Assembly: GCA_963835855.1 (NCBI GenBank)
Contig: CAWIHA010000035.1
Span: 1-64,000, forward strand
Direction of reading: 5' to 3'
Source of the DNA: CAWIHA01 sp963835855
GTDB lineage: Bacteria > Acidobacteriota > Terriglobia > Bryobacterales > Bryobacteraceae
Length of the DNA stretch: 64,000 nt
In this document: piece after piece, positions 27,560 through 36,538 of the stretch
How the letters are laid out: every line of letters starts with the position of its first letter
Position numbering within the stretch: position 1 is the stretch's first letter
The notes under the pieces: model-generated
Database searches by the model: none
Seen by the model: the letters and a program-made list of their open reading frames with translations, nothing else
Told to the model about the DNA's origin: nothing
Made by a program: the position numbers and the translations under genes

Positions 27560-28567
27560 TTACAGTCCCTTTTTCGCCAGGAATTTTACGAGGTCAACGA
27601 TGCGCAGCGAGTAGCCCCACTCGTTGTCATACCAGGCAACCACTTTGACCAGGTTCCCGCCCACCACCTTCGTCATGCCGGCATCGACGATCGAGCTGTT
27701 CGGGTTGTGCATCATGTCGGTGGAAACCACCGGATCTTCCGTGTACGCCAGGATTCCCTTCAGCTCGCCATCGGCCGCTTTCTTCAGTGCGGCGTTCACT
27801 TCCTCGGCGGTGGTATTCTTCGCGGTCAGGGCGACCAGATCCACCACGGAAACGTTCGGCGTCGGCACGCGCATGGCATAGCCATCCAGCTTACCCTTGA
27901 GCTCCGGCATCACCAGGCCGATGGCCTTGGCGGCGCCGGTCGTGGTCGGAATCATGTTGATAGCGGCGGCGCGGGCCCGGCGCAGGTCCTTGTGCGGGAA
28001 ATCCAGCACGTTCTGGTCGTTGGTGTAGCTGTGGATCGTGGTCATCGATCCCTTTTGAATCGTGAAATTCTCGTGCACCACCTTGACCACCGGCGCCAGG
28101 CAGTTCGTCGTGCAGGACGCGTTGGAGATGATGTTGTGCTTCTTCGGGTCGTACATGCCGTCGTTGACGCCCAACACCATGGTGAGGTCCTCGTTCTTGG
28201 CCGGCGCCGAGATGATGACCTTCTTCACGGTCCCGCGCAAGTGCTTCGAGGCCTGCGTGGCGTCCGTAAACTTGCCCGTTGATTCGATGACGATCTGTGC
28301 GCCGAGTGAAGTCCAGTCGAGTTCGCCCGGGTCCTTGATAGCGAAGACCTTCAGCTTTGTGCCATCCACCACGATCATGTCGCCTTCGGCCTTCACCTGC
28401 GCATCGAGCGGCCCGAGCACCGAGTCGTACTTCAACAGGTGAGCCAGCGTCTTCGTGTCGGTAAGATCGTTCACCGCAACGAATTCAATATCTTTATCAT
28501 GCAGGCCCGCACGAACCACGTTGCGGCCGATTCTGCCGAAACCATTAATCCCGACCTTGACTGCCAT
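27560..28567 (-). CDS. gap: Glyceraldehyde-3-phosphate dehydrogenase, type I
   Basis: 335 residues from ATG 28567, which has AGGAGA 7 nt upstream; longer in-frame starts add a non-homologous leader. Glycolytic enzyme oxidising GAP to 1,3-bisphosphoglycerate with NAD. Visible: KVGINGFGRIGRNVVRA at 4-20, the catalytic Cys in SNASCTTNCLAPV, the TTIHSYTNDQNVLDFPH region, RRARAAAINMIPTTTGAAKA and WYDNEWGYSLRIVDL. Length normal. It is the last gene of a leftward group with the BamE-like protein and the CPBP protease, but about 180 bp separate it from them, so it probably has its own promoter. Confidence 0.96.
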   Translation of the reverse strand: MAVKVGINGFGRIGRNVVRAGLHDKDIEFVAVNDLTDTKTLAHLLKYDSVLGPLDAQVKAEGDMIVVDGTKLKVFAIKDPGELDWTSLGAQIVIESTGKFTDATQASKHLRGTVKKVIISAPAKNEDLTMVLGVNDGMYDPKKHNIISNASCTTNCLAPVVKVVHENFTIQKGSMTTIHSYTNDQNVLDFPHKDLRRARAAAINMIPTTTGAAKAIGLVMPELKGKLDGYAMRVPTPNVSVVDLVALTAKNTTAEEVNAALKKAADGELKGILAYTEDPVVSTDMMHNPNSSIVDAGMTKVVGGNLVKVVAWYDNEWGYSLRIVDLVKFLAKKGL

Positions 28568-28745
28568 CTGGATGTCTCCTAACTGTGTGAAATGAAAGGA
28601 ATCGCCTCGCCTAAATACAGGCACTGCAGGCAAATAACTTTACATGGTAACAAAGACGGGCCCGCGTGCGCTTTGAGGGCTAGGAATTGCAGTCTGAAAT
28701 GCGCCCCGGCTCCTGGACGGCCATGGACCGGGCATGTCCGGCGCC

Positions 28746-29534
28746 CTACCGCGGCGGCGGCAGATTTGGCGCTTCGGTTCCCAACCCCGCGTAGGTCTCC
28801 TTGACCTTGATCACCTTGTCGCCCTTGAAGGTCACAAAAACGATCTTGCCCGGCGGCGTGCCATAGATCCAGTCCTCGGTCTCCACACCGTCCTTCGATT
28901 CGCGCACCTTGCGCACGGGTTTGCCCAGCGCCAGCAGGACCTGCTCGCGATCCATACCCTCGATCGCGCGCTGCTCCTTGACCGCTTGTTTGATTTCCGG
29001 CGGCAAGGTGTCCACGTAATTCTCCGTTACGGTGTGTTTCTCGAAATCGAGGACGGGCGCAAGCATCTTCTTGATCTCGGCCGCGGTCAGTACCGGAACT
29101 GGCTTGTGGAACAGCAGCACGATGGAGGTGCCGTTGCGAGCATTCGTGTTCTGCGCGACCGGCGTCGTGTTGTTGCCGATGCCGATCTGGATGTGCTGAT
29201 ACCACTTCCCCTTGCCGCTGTTGTACCCGCCGTTGATCTGGAAGAGGATGCGATCGCCGCCGATATCGACGCTGGTGACCTGGACGAGGTCGCCCGTCCG
29301 CGCTGCCGGCCCGAAATGGCGCTCACTCTCCTCCCAGGCCTTCTTGTCATAAGTGCCTGTGCTGTCGAACCGCAGCGCCTTCTTGGAACGCGGGAGCTGG
29401 ATTTTAGCGGTGGCGTATTCCGCCGTAAGGCCGCGGATCAGCTCAATTCTGTCCTGATCCGTAAGCTTTTGGGTATCGGCGGCCAGGGGCGAAATGCCGA
29501 TCAAGGCGAGGGCGACAGCCACCGAACTGCGCAT
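28746..29534 (-). CDS. Exported protein with BamE/SmpA-like C-terminal domain
   Basis: 262 residues from ATG 29534, chosen because GGAGGAG stands 2-3 nt upstream and it yields a clean signal peptide (RSSVAVALALIGISPLAA). The middle (about 60-150) is beta-rich (GDLVQVTSVDIGGDRILFQI, WYQHIQIGIGN). The last 60 residues fit the SmpA/BamE fold: IEGMDREQVLLALGKPVRK, then EDWIYGTPPGKIVFVTFKGD. That fold is a small outer-membrane or periplasmic docking module. No lipobox is present. It follows the CPBP gene by 20 bp. Confidence 0.72.
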   Translation of the reverse strand: MRSSVAVALALIGISPLAADTQKLTDQDRIELIRGLTAEYATAKIQLPRSKKALRFDSTGTYDKKAWEESERHFGPAARTGDLVQVTSVDIGGDRILFQINGGYNSGKGKWYQHIQIGIGNNTTPVAQNTNARNGTSIVLLFHKPVPVLTAAEIKKMLAPVLDFEKHTVTENYVDTLPPEIKQAVKEQRAIEGMDREQVLLALGKPVRKVRESKDGVETEDWIYGTPPGKIVFVTFKGDKVIKVKETYAGLGTEAPNLPPPR

Positions 29535-29554
29535 TACTCCTCCAACCCGGACTG

Positions 29555-30397
29555 CTAGATGTCCCAATGGTCCCGCAGCAAGTATGGGGTTTGGCGCTGG
29601 ACCGGCGCTTTCCAGGCCAACCACAGGAACAGCAGCACCAACGCCATGCTCGTGATGAGGCCGCCTTCAGGCCCGTATTCGCCCCCGCTCCACAGCGGGG
29701 CCGTCCTCCACAGCATGGTGTAACCAGTTACATTCATTGTAAACCCGCTCAAATTCGCGCCGAACAGCGGCAGCATCCAGTTCCAGCCGACATGCAACCC
29801 GATCGGCAGCCACAAGTCGCCACTGCGCCAGAACGCATACCCGAGCACGACGCCCCAGGCACCCGTGTTCACCAGCCCGAGCGCGTTCACGTGCAGATTG
29901 CGCGCGTGCGCAAGACCAAACAGCACGCTGACCGGAAGAATGGTGGCAAATGGACCGAGCGCATCCATGAGCACTTGGAAACCGTACCCGCGAAAGAGCA
30001 TCTCCTCGCCGATGCCGCCGAACAAGAGCACGATCAGCACGAAGAGGATGCTCGCCCAGTCCGCGTGCGCGTTCGGGACTTTTTGCAGCTTGGCGACGTC
30101 CTCGAGAATCGGCCCGGCGAGCGTGAACAAAGCCGCGCCAATGCCGCCCGCCAACCCCAAGAGCAGGTTGCGGACCGACGCCCGGTTCCACACTAAGCCG
30201 GCATCCATCAGCGGACGGTTCTCGTAAATTCGCATCAGGAGCGTGTTGGCAAGGGCGGCCGCGGCGAATACCGACAGCGCACTCTGGACCACGTAGCCGA
30301 AGGGCAGGAGCGCCCAGGCGAACAACCACAGACCTACCAGTGCCAGAACGGCGAAAACCACCACCTTGATTGCGACCGTGAGCGCTTTCCGATCCAT
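29555..30397 (-). CDS. CPBP-family intramembrane metalloprotease
   Basis: 280 residues from ATG 30397, with seven to eight TM helices. The CPBP (Abi/Rce1-like) active-site motifs are intact. Motif 1 is GGIGEEMLFRGYGFQVL with the paired Glu and Arg, motif 2 is FGLAHARN with the zinc His, and motif 3 is NTGAWGVVLGYAFWRSGDLW followed by GLHVGWNW, where a second His lies. Members process CAAX-like or peptide substrates within the membrane, or serve in bacteriocin self-immunity; the substrate here is unknown. A longer in-frame start (30487) has a low-complexity leader and was rejected. A minus-strand TATAGT at 30416-30421 may be its -10. Confidence 0.85.
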   Translation of the reverse strand: MDRKALTVAIKVVVFAVLALVGLWLFAWALLPFGYVVQSALSVFAAAALANTLLMRIYENRPLMDAGLVWNRASVRNLLLGLAGGIGAALFTLAGPILEDVAKLQKVPNAHADWASILFVLIVLLFGGIGEEMLFRGYGFQVLMDALGPFATILPVSVLFGLAHARNLHVNALGLVNTGAWGVVLGYAFWRSGDLWLPIGLHVGWNWMLPLFGANLSGFTMNVTGYTMLWRTAPLWSGGEYGPEGGLITSMALVLLFLWLAWKAPVQRQTPYLLRDHWDI

Positions 30398-30627
30398 GAG
30401 CCTGGAGGAAGGAATACTATAGCCCGAATCGCCCGGCCCGTGCCGGGGGGCGCGTGGCCGGTAACCGGGACTCGCGGGACGCGGCACACCGGCCGGTGCG
30501 CTCAGGGCGAAGCCGAGGCCCGCCAGTCCGCATCCACGGGCTAAAAGCTACGAGCGGCGGCAGCCGGCAGGCCCGAGCTAAACTAAGCTCTGCTAAACCT
30601 TTTTCGGCATGCCGCCGATGGAGAAGC

Positions 30628-31026
30628 ATGGGTGAGAGGCGCCTGGAACCGCGAATGCTGTGCGCTGACCTGATCGACGTCCGTTGGACGGATCGATCCG
30701 GCCGGGGGAGGAAAGCCCTTGCCAACTTGGAGGACATCTCGCTCTCCGGCGCCTGCCTGCAAATGGATACGCCGGTGCCGCACAACACGATGGTCCGGAT
30801 CGCGCACCCAAAAATCGAGCTCGAAGGCCGCGTTCGCTACTGCATCTTCCGCGAGACCGGCTACTTCATCGGCGTCCAGTTCGAGCCTGGATGCAAGTGG
30901 CGGCAGCAGAAGTTCCGGCCCAAGCACCTGCTGGATCCTCGCCAATTGGTCGAGCGGACGCTGAAGCGGGTCTCCAAAAACCAGTCGCCGATCACGGATG
31001 GTCCACCGGCCAGCGAGACCGAATAA
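30628..31026 (+). CDS. PilZ-domain protein
   Basis: 132 residues from ATG 30628. The PilZ pattern is visible: RRLEPRML near the start (RxxxR-type loop partly degenerate: R4-R5-x-x-x-R8) and LEDISLSGACLQMD (D/N-x-S-x-x-G motif), then beta strands with GRVRYCIFRETGYFIGVQF. The C-terminal 35 residues are basic and helical. PilZ domains bind cyclic di-GMP; the imperfect first Arg motif leaves ligand binding uncertain. It is a stand-alone gene with a long in-frame upstream extension that lacks homology and was not used. Confidence 0.82.
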   Translation: MGERRLEPRMLCADLIDVRWTDRSGRGRKALANLEDISLSGACLQMDTPVPHNTMVRIAHPKIELEGRVRYCIFRETGYFIGVQFEPGCKWRQQKFRPKHLLDPRQLVERTLKRVSKNQSPITDGPPASETE

Positions 31027-31156
31027 AGGCGCGCTGACGGAACATTCAACGTGCAAAGCGCTGGTCCGCTCGCGCTCCCTAGCAAGTCATTTAACGAGAC
31101 AACCAAACGGGGCGTCGTAACCGCGCCTCAACTTCCTGTCGTATGCTTGGATTTTG

Positions 31157-32062
31157 ATGGCCGCTATTGCTGGCATCAACGCCGCTGCGATCACGCCGCG
31201 ACGGGAGGGCCCGGAAATCGATCTGGCGGCCGTTTTCGAGCTGATCGACTTTCTAGCCGCGAGCGGCGTGAACGGCATATCGCTGGCGGGCTCGACCGGC
31301 GAGTTCCCGCATTTCACTCCGGACGAGCGCGCGCGCCTGGTGGCTCTTGCGGTCAAGCGCAGCCGTGTTCCGGTTATTGCAGGCGTTGGCCACACGACGC
31401 TCGATGGCGCGCTCTGGCTGGCGCGCGAAGCGGCCGGCGCCGGAGCCGCGGCGCTACTGCTCCCGCCTCCTTACTTCTATCGTTATGCGCAGGACGACAT
31501 TCGCGAATTCTATCTGCGCGCCGCCCGCGGCCTGAATGGCGCCGCGCCACTGTTCCTCTATAACATCCCGGCGTTCGCTTCCGGGATCGGCTGCGGCACG
31601 GCGATCGAGCTGCTCACGACCGGCCTGTTCGCCGGAATCAAGGACTCCAGTGGCCGTTGGGATGATCTCATCCGGCTGAAGGAGGCGCGCGCGCGCTGCC
31701 AGTTCACGCTGCTCGTGGGCAATGAGGCCATCTTTGCTCAGGCGCGGACGGCCGGCATCGACGGTTTGATTTCCGGCGCTGCATGCGCGATCCCGGAGCT
31801 ATTGCTCGCGCTCGACCGCGCGATCGCCGCCGGCAAGACGGAGACGGCCGCCCGGCTGGACGCGCGCCTGCGCGAATTTATGGCCTGGATGGATCGCTTG
31901 CCCATGCCCATCGGCATTCGCGAGGCCGCGGCGCGGCGCGGCTTGAAAACCGGTCCTCCGGCGGTCCCGCCCGGCGCCCGGACCCAAGCGCAGCTTGCCG
32001 AATTCCGCGAATGGTTCCAGGGGTGGTTGCCCAACGTCAATCAAGAGTGCGCAAATGAATAA
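31157..32062 (+). CDS. DapA-family (dihydrodipicolinate synthase/N-acetylneuraminate lyase) enzyme
   Basis: 301 residues, TIM-barrel class I lyase. Visible: SGVNGISLAGSTGEFPHFT (pyruvate carboxyl-binding GSTGE), IAGVGHTTLDGAL, LLPPPYFY, Tyr135 in LYNIPAF, Schiff-base Lys162 in AGIKDSSG and LVGNEAIF. These residues make it catalytically competent, but the sub-family (DapA, HOGA, KdgD, NanA) cannot be fixed. GSTGEFPHFT departs from the GTTGE-S-x-T of true DapA, so I would not call it lysine biosynthetic. It opens a four-gene coupled group with a 29-codon ORF, a PLP decarboxylase and RidA, which suggests amino-acid or keto-acid catabolism. Confidence 0.85.
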   Translation: MAAIAGINAAAITPRREGPEIDLAAVFELIDFLAASGVNGISLAGSTGEFPHFTPDERARLVALAVKRSRVPVIAGVGHTTLDGALWLAREAAGAGAAALLLPPPYFYRYAQDDIREFYLRAARGLNGAAPLFLYNIPAFASGIGCGTAIELLTTGLFAGIKDSSGRWDDLIRLKEARARCQFTLLVGNEAIFAQARTAGIDGLISGAACAIPELLLALDRAIAAGKTETAARLDARLREFMAWMDRLPMPIGIREAAARRGLKTGPPAVPPGARTQAQLAEFREWFQGWLPNVNQECANE

Positions 32063-32144
32063 ACCTCCGTTCGATCGAAATGGAAAACTGCCGCCCGAAG
32101 CCGCGGCGAAAATCAATGAGACAGGAGCAGTCGAGTTTCAATGA
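32055..32144 (+). CDS. 29-residue ORF linking the DapA-like and decarboxylase genes
   Basis: ATG at 32055 lies inside the last codons of the DapA-like gene (AATGAATAA) and its TGA at 32142-32144 overlaps the ATG of the decarboxylase (ATGA). The peptide is polar, starting MNKPPFDRNGKLPPEAA and ending TGAVEFQ. No family is known. The exact stop/start overlap at both ends is typical of translational coupling and argues it is translated; it may be a leader that carries ribosomes to the decarboxylase start, a microprotein, or a chance frame. Confidence 0.5.
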   Translation: MNKPPFDRNGKLPPEAAAKINETGAVEFQ

Positions 32145-33529
32145 GCGATTACGTTGAAGATTTCCGGCGCGCCGCGCGCGAGGCAGTGAACTGGATCGCC
32201 GAATACCTCGAGAACACGCGCCAGTACCGTGTATCTCCTAGCATCAAGCCGGGCGAGCTCACGGATGCCCTGCCACGCTCGGGGCCGGAGCGGGGCGAGC
32301 CGTACGATCGCATCCTGAAGGACTTCGAAGAGATGGTGGTGCCCGCGGTCCTGCACTGGAACCATCCGCGGTTTTTCGGGTATTTTCCGAGCGCCGCATC
32401 GGCGCCCGCCATCATCGCCGAACTGCTCTCAGCCGCGCTGAACACCAACGCGATCCACTGGAAAACCTCTCCGGCATCTACCGAGCTCGAGCAGGTGGCG
32501 CTGGGCTGGCTGCGCGAATGGATCGGCCTGCCCGAGAGCTTTTTCGGCATCATCTACGACACAGCCTCCGTCGGCAGCCTGCATGCCATCGCGGCGGCGC
32601 GTGAAATGGCAGATCCGGAAGCGCACGAGAATGGCGCCCAACCCAACCTCACCTTGTACGCTTCCGAGGAGGCCCACTCCTCGATCGAAAAGGATGCCAT
32701 CGCGCTCGGCGTCGGGCGGCGCAATGTGCGCAAGGTACCTGTGGACGCGGAGTTTCGCATGCGGCCGGACGCCCTGGCCGCAACCCTCGAGCGGGACATC
32801 GCCGCGGGCCGGAAGCCATTCTGCGTCGTCGCCACCGTTGGGACCACCTCGACCACTAGCATCGACCCGGTCGACGAGATCGCCGGCATCGCGGAACGGT
32901 ACGGGCTTTGGCTGCACGTCGATGCCGCCTACGCCGGATCGGCGGCGATCGTGCCCGAGTTCCGGCACTACTTCGCCGGTCTCGAGCGCGCACACTCCAT
33001 CGTCCTGAACCCGCACAAGTGGCTATTTGTTCCCATGGATCTGAGCGCCTTCTACACGCGCCGGCCCGACATCCTGCGCCGCGCTTTTTCGCTCGTGCCC
33101 GAATACCTGCGCACGCAGGAAGATCCCCGCGCCATCAACCTCATGGACTACGCCATCCCGCTCGGGCGGCGTTTTCGATCGCTGAAGCTGTGGTTCGTGC
33201 TGCGCTATTTCGGGCGCGAAGGCCTCGTTGAACTGATCCGCAGCCACGTCCGTTTCGCGCAGGAGCTTGCGGCGTGGGTGGATGCCGACCCGCGATTCGA
33301 GCGCGTGGTGCCGGTCCCGTTTTCGACGGTTTGTTTCCGTTTCAAAGGCACTAACGAACAGAACCAGGCTCTGCTCGAAGCGATCAACGCGACCGGCAAG
33401 TTCTTTCTGTCTCACACCGTGCTCGGCGGCCGCTACGTTCTGCGGATCGCGATCGGCAATCTTGCCACTACCCTCGAAGACGTGCGCGAGGCGTGGGAGA
33501 CGATTCGACAACTGGCGCCTAAGCGATGA
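32141..33529 (+). CDS. Group II PLP-dependent (aromatic-L-amino-acid-type) decarboxylase
   Basis: 462 residues. Visible: WNHPRFFGYFPSAASAPAI at about 72-90, TSPASTELEQVALGWLREW, YASEEAHSSIEKDA, ATVGTTSTTSIDPVDEI, WLHVDAAYAGSA, and the PLP-binding Lys293 in NPHKWLF. These match the aromatic amino-acid/tyrosine decarboxylase branch rather than glutamate decarboxylase. The product would be an aryl- or alkyl-amine; the true substrate is unknown. RidA follows 88 bp later, in keeping with handling of reactive enamine/imine by-products of PLP enzymes. Confidence 0.9.
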   Translation: MSDYVEDFRRAAREAVNWIAEYLENTRQYRVSPSIKPGELTDALPRSGPERGEPYDRILKDFEEMVVPAVLHWNHPRFFGYFPSAASAPAIIAELLSAALNTNAIHWKTSPASTELEQVALGWLREWIGLPESFFGIIYDTASVGSLHAIAAAREMADPEAHENGAQPNLTLYASEEAHSSIEKDAIALGVGRRNVRKVPVDAEFRMRPDALAATLERDIAAGRKPFCVVATVGTTSTTSIDPVDEIAGIAERYGLWLHVDAAYAGSAAIVPEFRHYFAGLERAHSIVLNPHKWLFVPMDLSAFYTRRPDILRRAFSLVPEYLRTQEDPRAINLMDYAIPLGRRFRSLKLWFVLRYFGREGLVELIRSHVRFAQELAAWVDADPRFERVVPVPFSTVCFRFKGTNEQNQALLEAINATGKFFLSHTVLGGRYVLRIAIGNLATTLEDVREAWETIRQLAPKR

Positions 33530-33617
33530 CGGACCGCAACGGATGGGAGTTTTCGAGCAGCCTTTATGACGCGCGGTAGCTCCATTCAATGGCCGCCCGC
33601 CCGGAGCCACAGGCCCT

Positions 33618-34004
33618 ATGAAACAAATCATCGCAACCGACCAGGCCCCGAAAGCCATCGGGCCTTATTCTCAAGCGGTCGTCTGGAACGGGCTCGCCTT
33701 TCTCAGCGGGCAAATCCCGCTCGACCCTCGCACAAACCAGATCGTAGACGGCGATATCTCGATCCAGACCGAGCGCGTTTTCGAGAACCTGAAAGCCGTT
33801 CTGGCCGCATGCGGCTCTTCGCTCGAGCAGGTGCTCAAAACCACCGTTTATCTCAAAAATATGGACGAATTCGCGCGCATAAACGAAGTTTACGCCCGCT
33901 ATTTCCCCGAGGAAGCGCCCGCGCGCGCCACCATTGAGGCCGCCCGGCTGCCGCGCGACGCTCGTATTGAGATCGACGCAATCGCCGCGGTTGAAAGTTC
34001 CTAA
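33618..34004 (+). CDS. ridA: RidA-family enamine/imine deaminase
   Basis: 128 residues, full-length YjgF/YER057c/UK114 protein. Visible: APKAIGPYSQAVVWNGLAFL at 10-29, SGQIPLDPRTNQIV, FENLKAVLAACGSSLEQVLK, and the signature PARATIEAARLPRDARIEIDA with the catalytic Arg (ARATIE). It hydrolyses 2-aminoacrylate and related imines to keto acids and ammonia, limiting damage to PLP enzymes. Its placement behind a PLP decarboxylase and a DapA-like lyase makes a shared catabolic role likely. Confidence 0.93.
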   Translation: MKQIIATDQAPKAIGPYSQAVVWNGLAFLSGQIPLDPRTNQIVDGDISIQTERVFENLKAVLAACGSSLEQVLKTTVYLKNMDEFARINEVYARYFPEEAPARATIEAARLPRDARIEIDAIAAVESS

Positions 34005-34081
34005 CAAGGTTGGACCTCGCCACTGAGGACCTCCGGTGGCACAGTGAAACCGTTGGCGCGTACATCCCGCCGCAGCCCGCT

Positions 34082-34732
34082 TCAGTCCACCAACCCGTTG
34101 CGGACCGCGAAGCGAACCAGCTCGCCGACGCTGTGCAGGTTCAGCTTCTCCATGATGCGCCCGCGGTGCGCGTCCACCGTATAGACGCTGAGCTTCAGCG
34201 CCATGGCGATATCCTTGTTCGTTTTGCCCTCGGCGACCATTTGCAGGACCTCCCGCTCGCGGCTGCTCAGCAGGTCGAGCGGGTCGGTCACGTGCCGCCG
34301 GTAATCGGTCAGCACGGCTTCGGAAACGGCGGGACTCAAGTACGCCTCGCCCGAGGCGACCGAGCGCACGGCCGCCAGCAGGTCGCGGTCGATCGCGTCC
34401 TTCAGCAGAAAGCCGCGCGCGCCGGCGCGCAGGATCTCCCGCACATACACCGAGTCCTTGTGCATGCTGAGCGCGAGCACGCGGGTGTGCGGCGTTGCGG
34501 CGGCGATGCGGCGCGTCGCCTCGATGCCGTTCAGCTCGGGCATGGAAACGTCCATCACAACCACGTCCGGCTTGAGCTCCCCGGCGAGCTCGACGGCCTC
34601 CCGGCCGTTGCCCGCCTCACCGACAATCTCCATGTCAGCCTGGGCCGCCAGGATCATTCGGAACCCCTGGCGGACCATGGCGTGGTCATCCGCTAACAAG
34701 ATTCGAATTTTTCGCTTCCTGACTTGCTCCAC
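34082..34732 (-). CDS. NarL/FixJ-family response regulator
   Basis: 216 residues: receiver domain 1-about 125 with the acidic pocket DD at 15-16, phospho-acceptor Asp61 in VVVMDVSMPE, and the switch Thr/Ser and Lys later (LLKDAI). A LuxR-type HTH domain follows at about 145-210 (LLSSREREVLQMVAEGKTN, SVYTVDAHRGRIMEKLNLHS). It is a transcriptional regulator activated by the neighbouring kinase. Its ATG lies 47 bp inside the kinase gene in another frame, so the two are strongly coupled. No operator or target in this window can be named. Confidence 0.94.
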   Translation of the reverse strand: MEQVRKRKIRILLADDHAMVRQGFRMILAAQADMEIVGEAGNGREAVELAGELKPDVVVMDVSMPELNGIEATRRIAAATPHTRVLALSMHKDSVYVREILRAGARGFLLKDAIDRDLLAAVRSVASGEAYLSPAVSEAVLTDYRRHVTDPLDLLSSREREVLQMVAEGKTNKDIAMALKLSVYTVDAHRGRIMEKLNLHSVGELVRFAVRNGLVD

Positions 34733-36005
34733 TGAATGGCGCCTCGACTTCGATGGTCAGGCCCTTGCCGCGCGCCGAGCTGATTTTCAGCTCGCCGCCC
34801 GCGCTGCGCGCCCGGGCCCGCATTCCAATCAATCCCATGCCCTGCTCCTCGGACGGCTCCAGGCCGCGGCCATTATCGGCGATGGTCAGCTTGATCTTCC
34901 CGCCGCGCTGGCGCAGCTCGATCTCGACGCGAGTCGCGCCGGAATGCCGCGCCACGTTCGTCAGCGCCTCCTGAGAGATGCGGAAAAGGTGCGTCTCGGT
35001 TTCATCTCCCAGCCGGCCGGTGAAGTCCGACTTGTAATCGACCTCGATGCCGGTGCGCTCGGTGAAGCGCTCCGAGAGCCAGCGGATGGCCGCGCCGAGA
35101 CCGAAATCGTCGAGGATGGTTGGGTGCAGGAGCTGCGACAGCTCGCGCACGTTCCCGATGGCTTCGTTGACCAGGCTGACGCAATCCACCAGGCGCGGCC
35201 GGTCCGCGGCGCCGCGCACCTCGAGGCCGTGCAGGTTCGCCTTGAGCGCGGTGAGCGACTGGCCGAGCTCGTCGTGCAGCTCGTGCGAGAAGCGCCGCGC
35301 CGTGGTTTCCTGGTTTTCCAGCATGTGCCAGGAGACGCGGCTCAGCTCGCTCGTCTGCCGTTCCATCTTCCGGAACAGCTCGAGCACCACGCGCACGGTC
35401 AGGACCGCGCAGAGGAGCGCGAACACGATGCAGGCGCCCAGCAGCAGCGCCGAACGCTTCAGCAGCTCACGCGAGCGGCCCTCGATCTGCCGACGCGCGT
35501 TCGAGGCGCTCGCATCGGTGGCCGCGGAGAGCTTTGCCACGATCGCAAGCGCCTCCTGGTGGCGGCGGAAGAGGTCGCGGGAGAGCAAGGTGGGCGGATG
35601 CTCGAGTGAGAGGAGGCGCCGCGCCTCGGCTGAGAACGCCGCCGATGCCTGCTGAAACTCGTCCCACAAGGGCTCTTCCGCGGTGCCGCTTACCGACTCG
35701 CCGATCTGGTCCAGGCGCCGGTCGGCGTCGTCCAGCTCCGAAAGCACCTTCTCGCGGTCCACCACCTCCGGATCGCGCGAAAGCTTCAGGACGACGGCAC
35801 TAAGGGCGGCCTGCTCGTGCTGGATGTCGTCGAGCAACCGGGTCGCGACCAGCTCCTCGCCAACCAGGCTCGCCACGCTCTGCTGGATCGATCGAATGCT
35901 TTGCACGCTGATGAACGCGGCGGCGAGGAGCAGCAGAATCACCAACATGAACCCGGCAATCAACACACGAAAGATGTAGGCGTGCGTGATGGGCTGCCGA
36001 GGCAT
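34686..36005 (-). CDS. NarX/DegS-type sensor histidine kinase (HisKA_3)
   Basis: 439 residues. TM1 about 10-32 and TM2 about 184-207 enclose a periplasmic helical bundle of about 150 residues (four-helix MCP-like/CHASE3-like, rich in Glu/Arg heptads). HisKA_3 dimerisation follows with His244 in the ELHDELGQS motif. The ATPase domain carries N-box ISQEALTNVARHSGA, G1 IADNGRGL and G2 GMGLIGMRARA. The N-terminal Met and RBS (GGAGGAGAC) are at 36005. The periplasmic ligand is unknown. It pairs with the downstream response regulator. Confidence 0.94.
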   Translation of the reverse strand: MPRQPITHAYIFRVLIAGFMLVILLLLAAAFISVQSIRSIQQSVASLVGEELVATRLLDDIQHEQAALSAVVLKLSRDPEVVDREKVLSELDDADRRLDQIGESVSGTAEEPLWDEFQQASAAFSAEARRLLSLEHPPTLLSRDLFRRHQEALAIVAKLSAATDASASNARRQIEGRSRELLKRSALLLGACIVFALLCAVLTVRVVLELFRKMERQTSELSRVSWHMLENQETTARRFSHELHDELGQSLTALKANLHGLEVRGAADRPRLVDCVSLVNEAIGNVRELSQLLHPTILDDFGLGAAIRWLSERFTERTGIEVDYKSDFTGRLGDETETHLFRISQEALTNVARHSGATRVEIELRQRGGKIKLTIADNGRGLEPSEEQGMGLIGMRARARSAGGELKISSARGKGLTIEVEAPFSGASQEAKNSNLVSG

Positions 36006-36268
36006 GGAGTCTCCTCCTTCAGTCTAGAAGAGGCGCGGCGAAATGGGTATCGCCCGACGGCGGGATCGCCACAGCCGTTTTAGCGCTAGCGGGCTGCCGC
36101 AGGTCCGTTCCCGAACCATCGCGGTCCGGTCAGCGGGCGCCGAACCGCGCGCATCCATCCCGCGATTTCGGCCGCGCCGCTAGCCGTTGGCGGCTATCGT
36201 GTTTCCGGCCGTGAAACCGCATGCTGGAGTTGTACGGATAACAAGAACATTCGCACTGGAGGAATAAA

Positions 36269-36478
36269 ATGAAAAAGCTCGGTATCGCGCTTTTGGCGTT
36301 TGCGTTCAGCGTTCCCGTGTTCGCTGCGCAAACCAAACCAGCCAGTTCGGCGGCTGCCCCGCAGTCCCAGACGGAAACGAAGGGCAAGGCGGTCAGCCAC
36401 AAGACAAAGAACACCAAGAGGCGCTATCACAAGAAGACAACGCAGGCTGCACCTGCCAAGCCTTCCACCAGCAAGTAA
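36269..36478 (+). CDS. Small secreted basic protein
   Basis: 69 residues, with GGAGG 6-7 nt before ATG. Signal peptide KKLGIALLAFAFSVPVFAA, then an Ala/Ser/Lys/Thr-rich mature part (SHKTKNTKRRYHKKTTQAA) of about 50 residues with strong positive charge and no Cys. It may be intrinsically disordered. Similar short K-rich exported proteins are often left hypothetical; no function inferred. Confidence 0.65.
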   Translation: MKKLGIALLAFAFSVPVFAAQTKPASSAAAPQSQTETKGKAVSHKTKNTKRRYHKKTTQAAPAKPSTSK

Positions 36479-36517
36479 CACGCCCGCACCGAACGGCTCG
36501 CCCCTAGTCCGATGATT

Positions 36518-36538
36518 CCCGCCGGGCTGGGCGGCGGG
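36518..36538 (+). terminator. GC-rich hairpin after the small secreted protein gene
   Basis: CCCGCCG and CGGCGGG form a perfect 7-bp stem around a 7-nt loop, 40 bp after the stop codon at 36478. No clear T-tract follows, so termination strength is uncertain. Confidence 0.3.
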
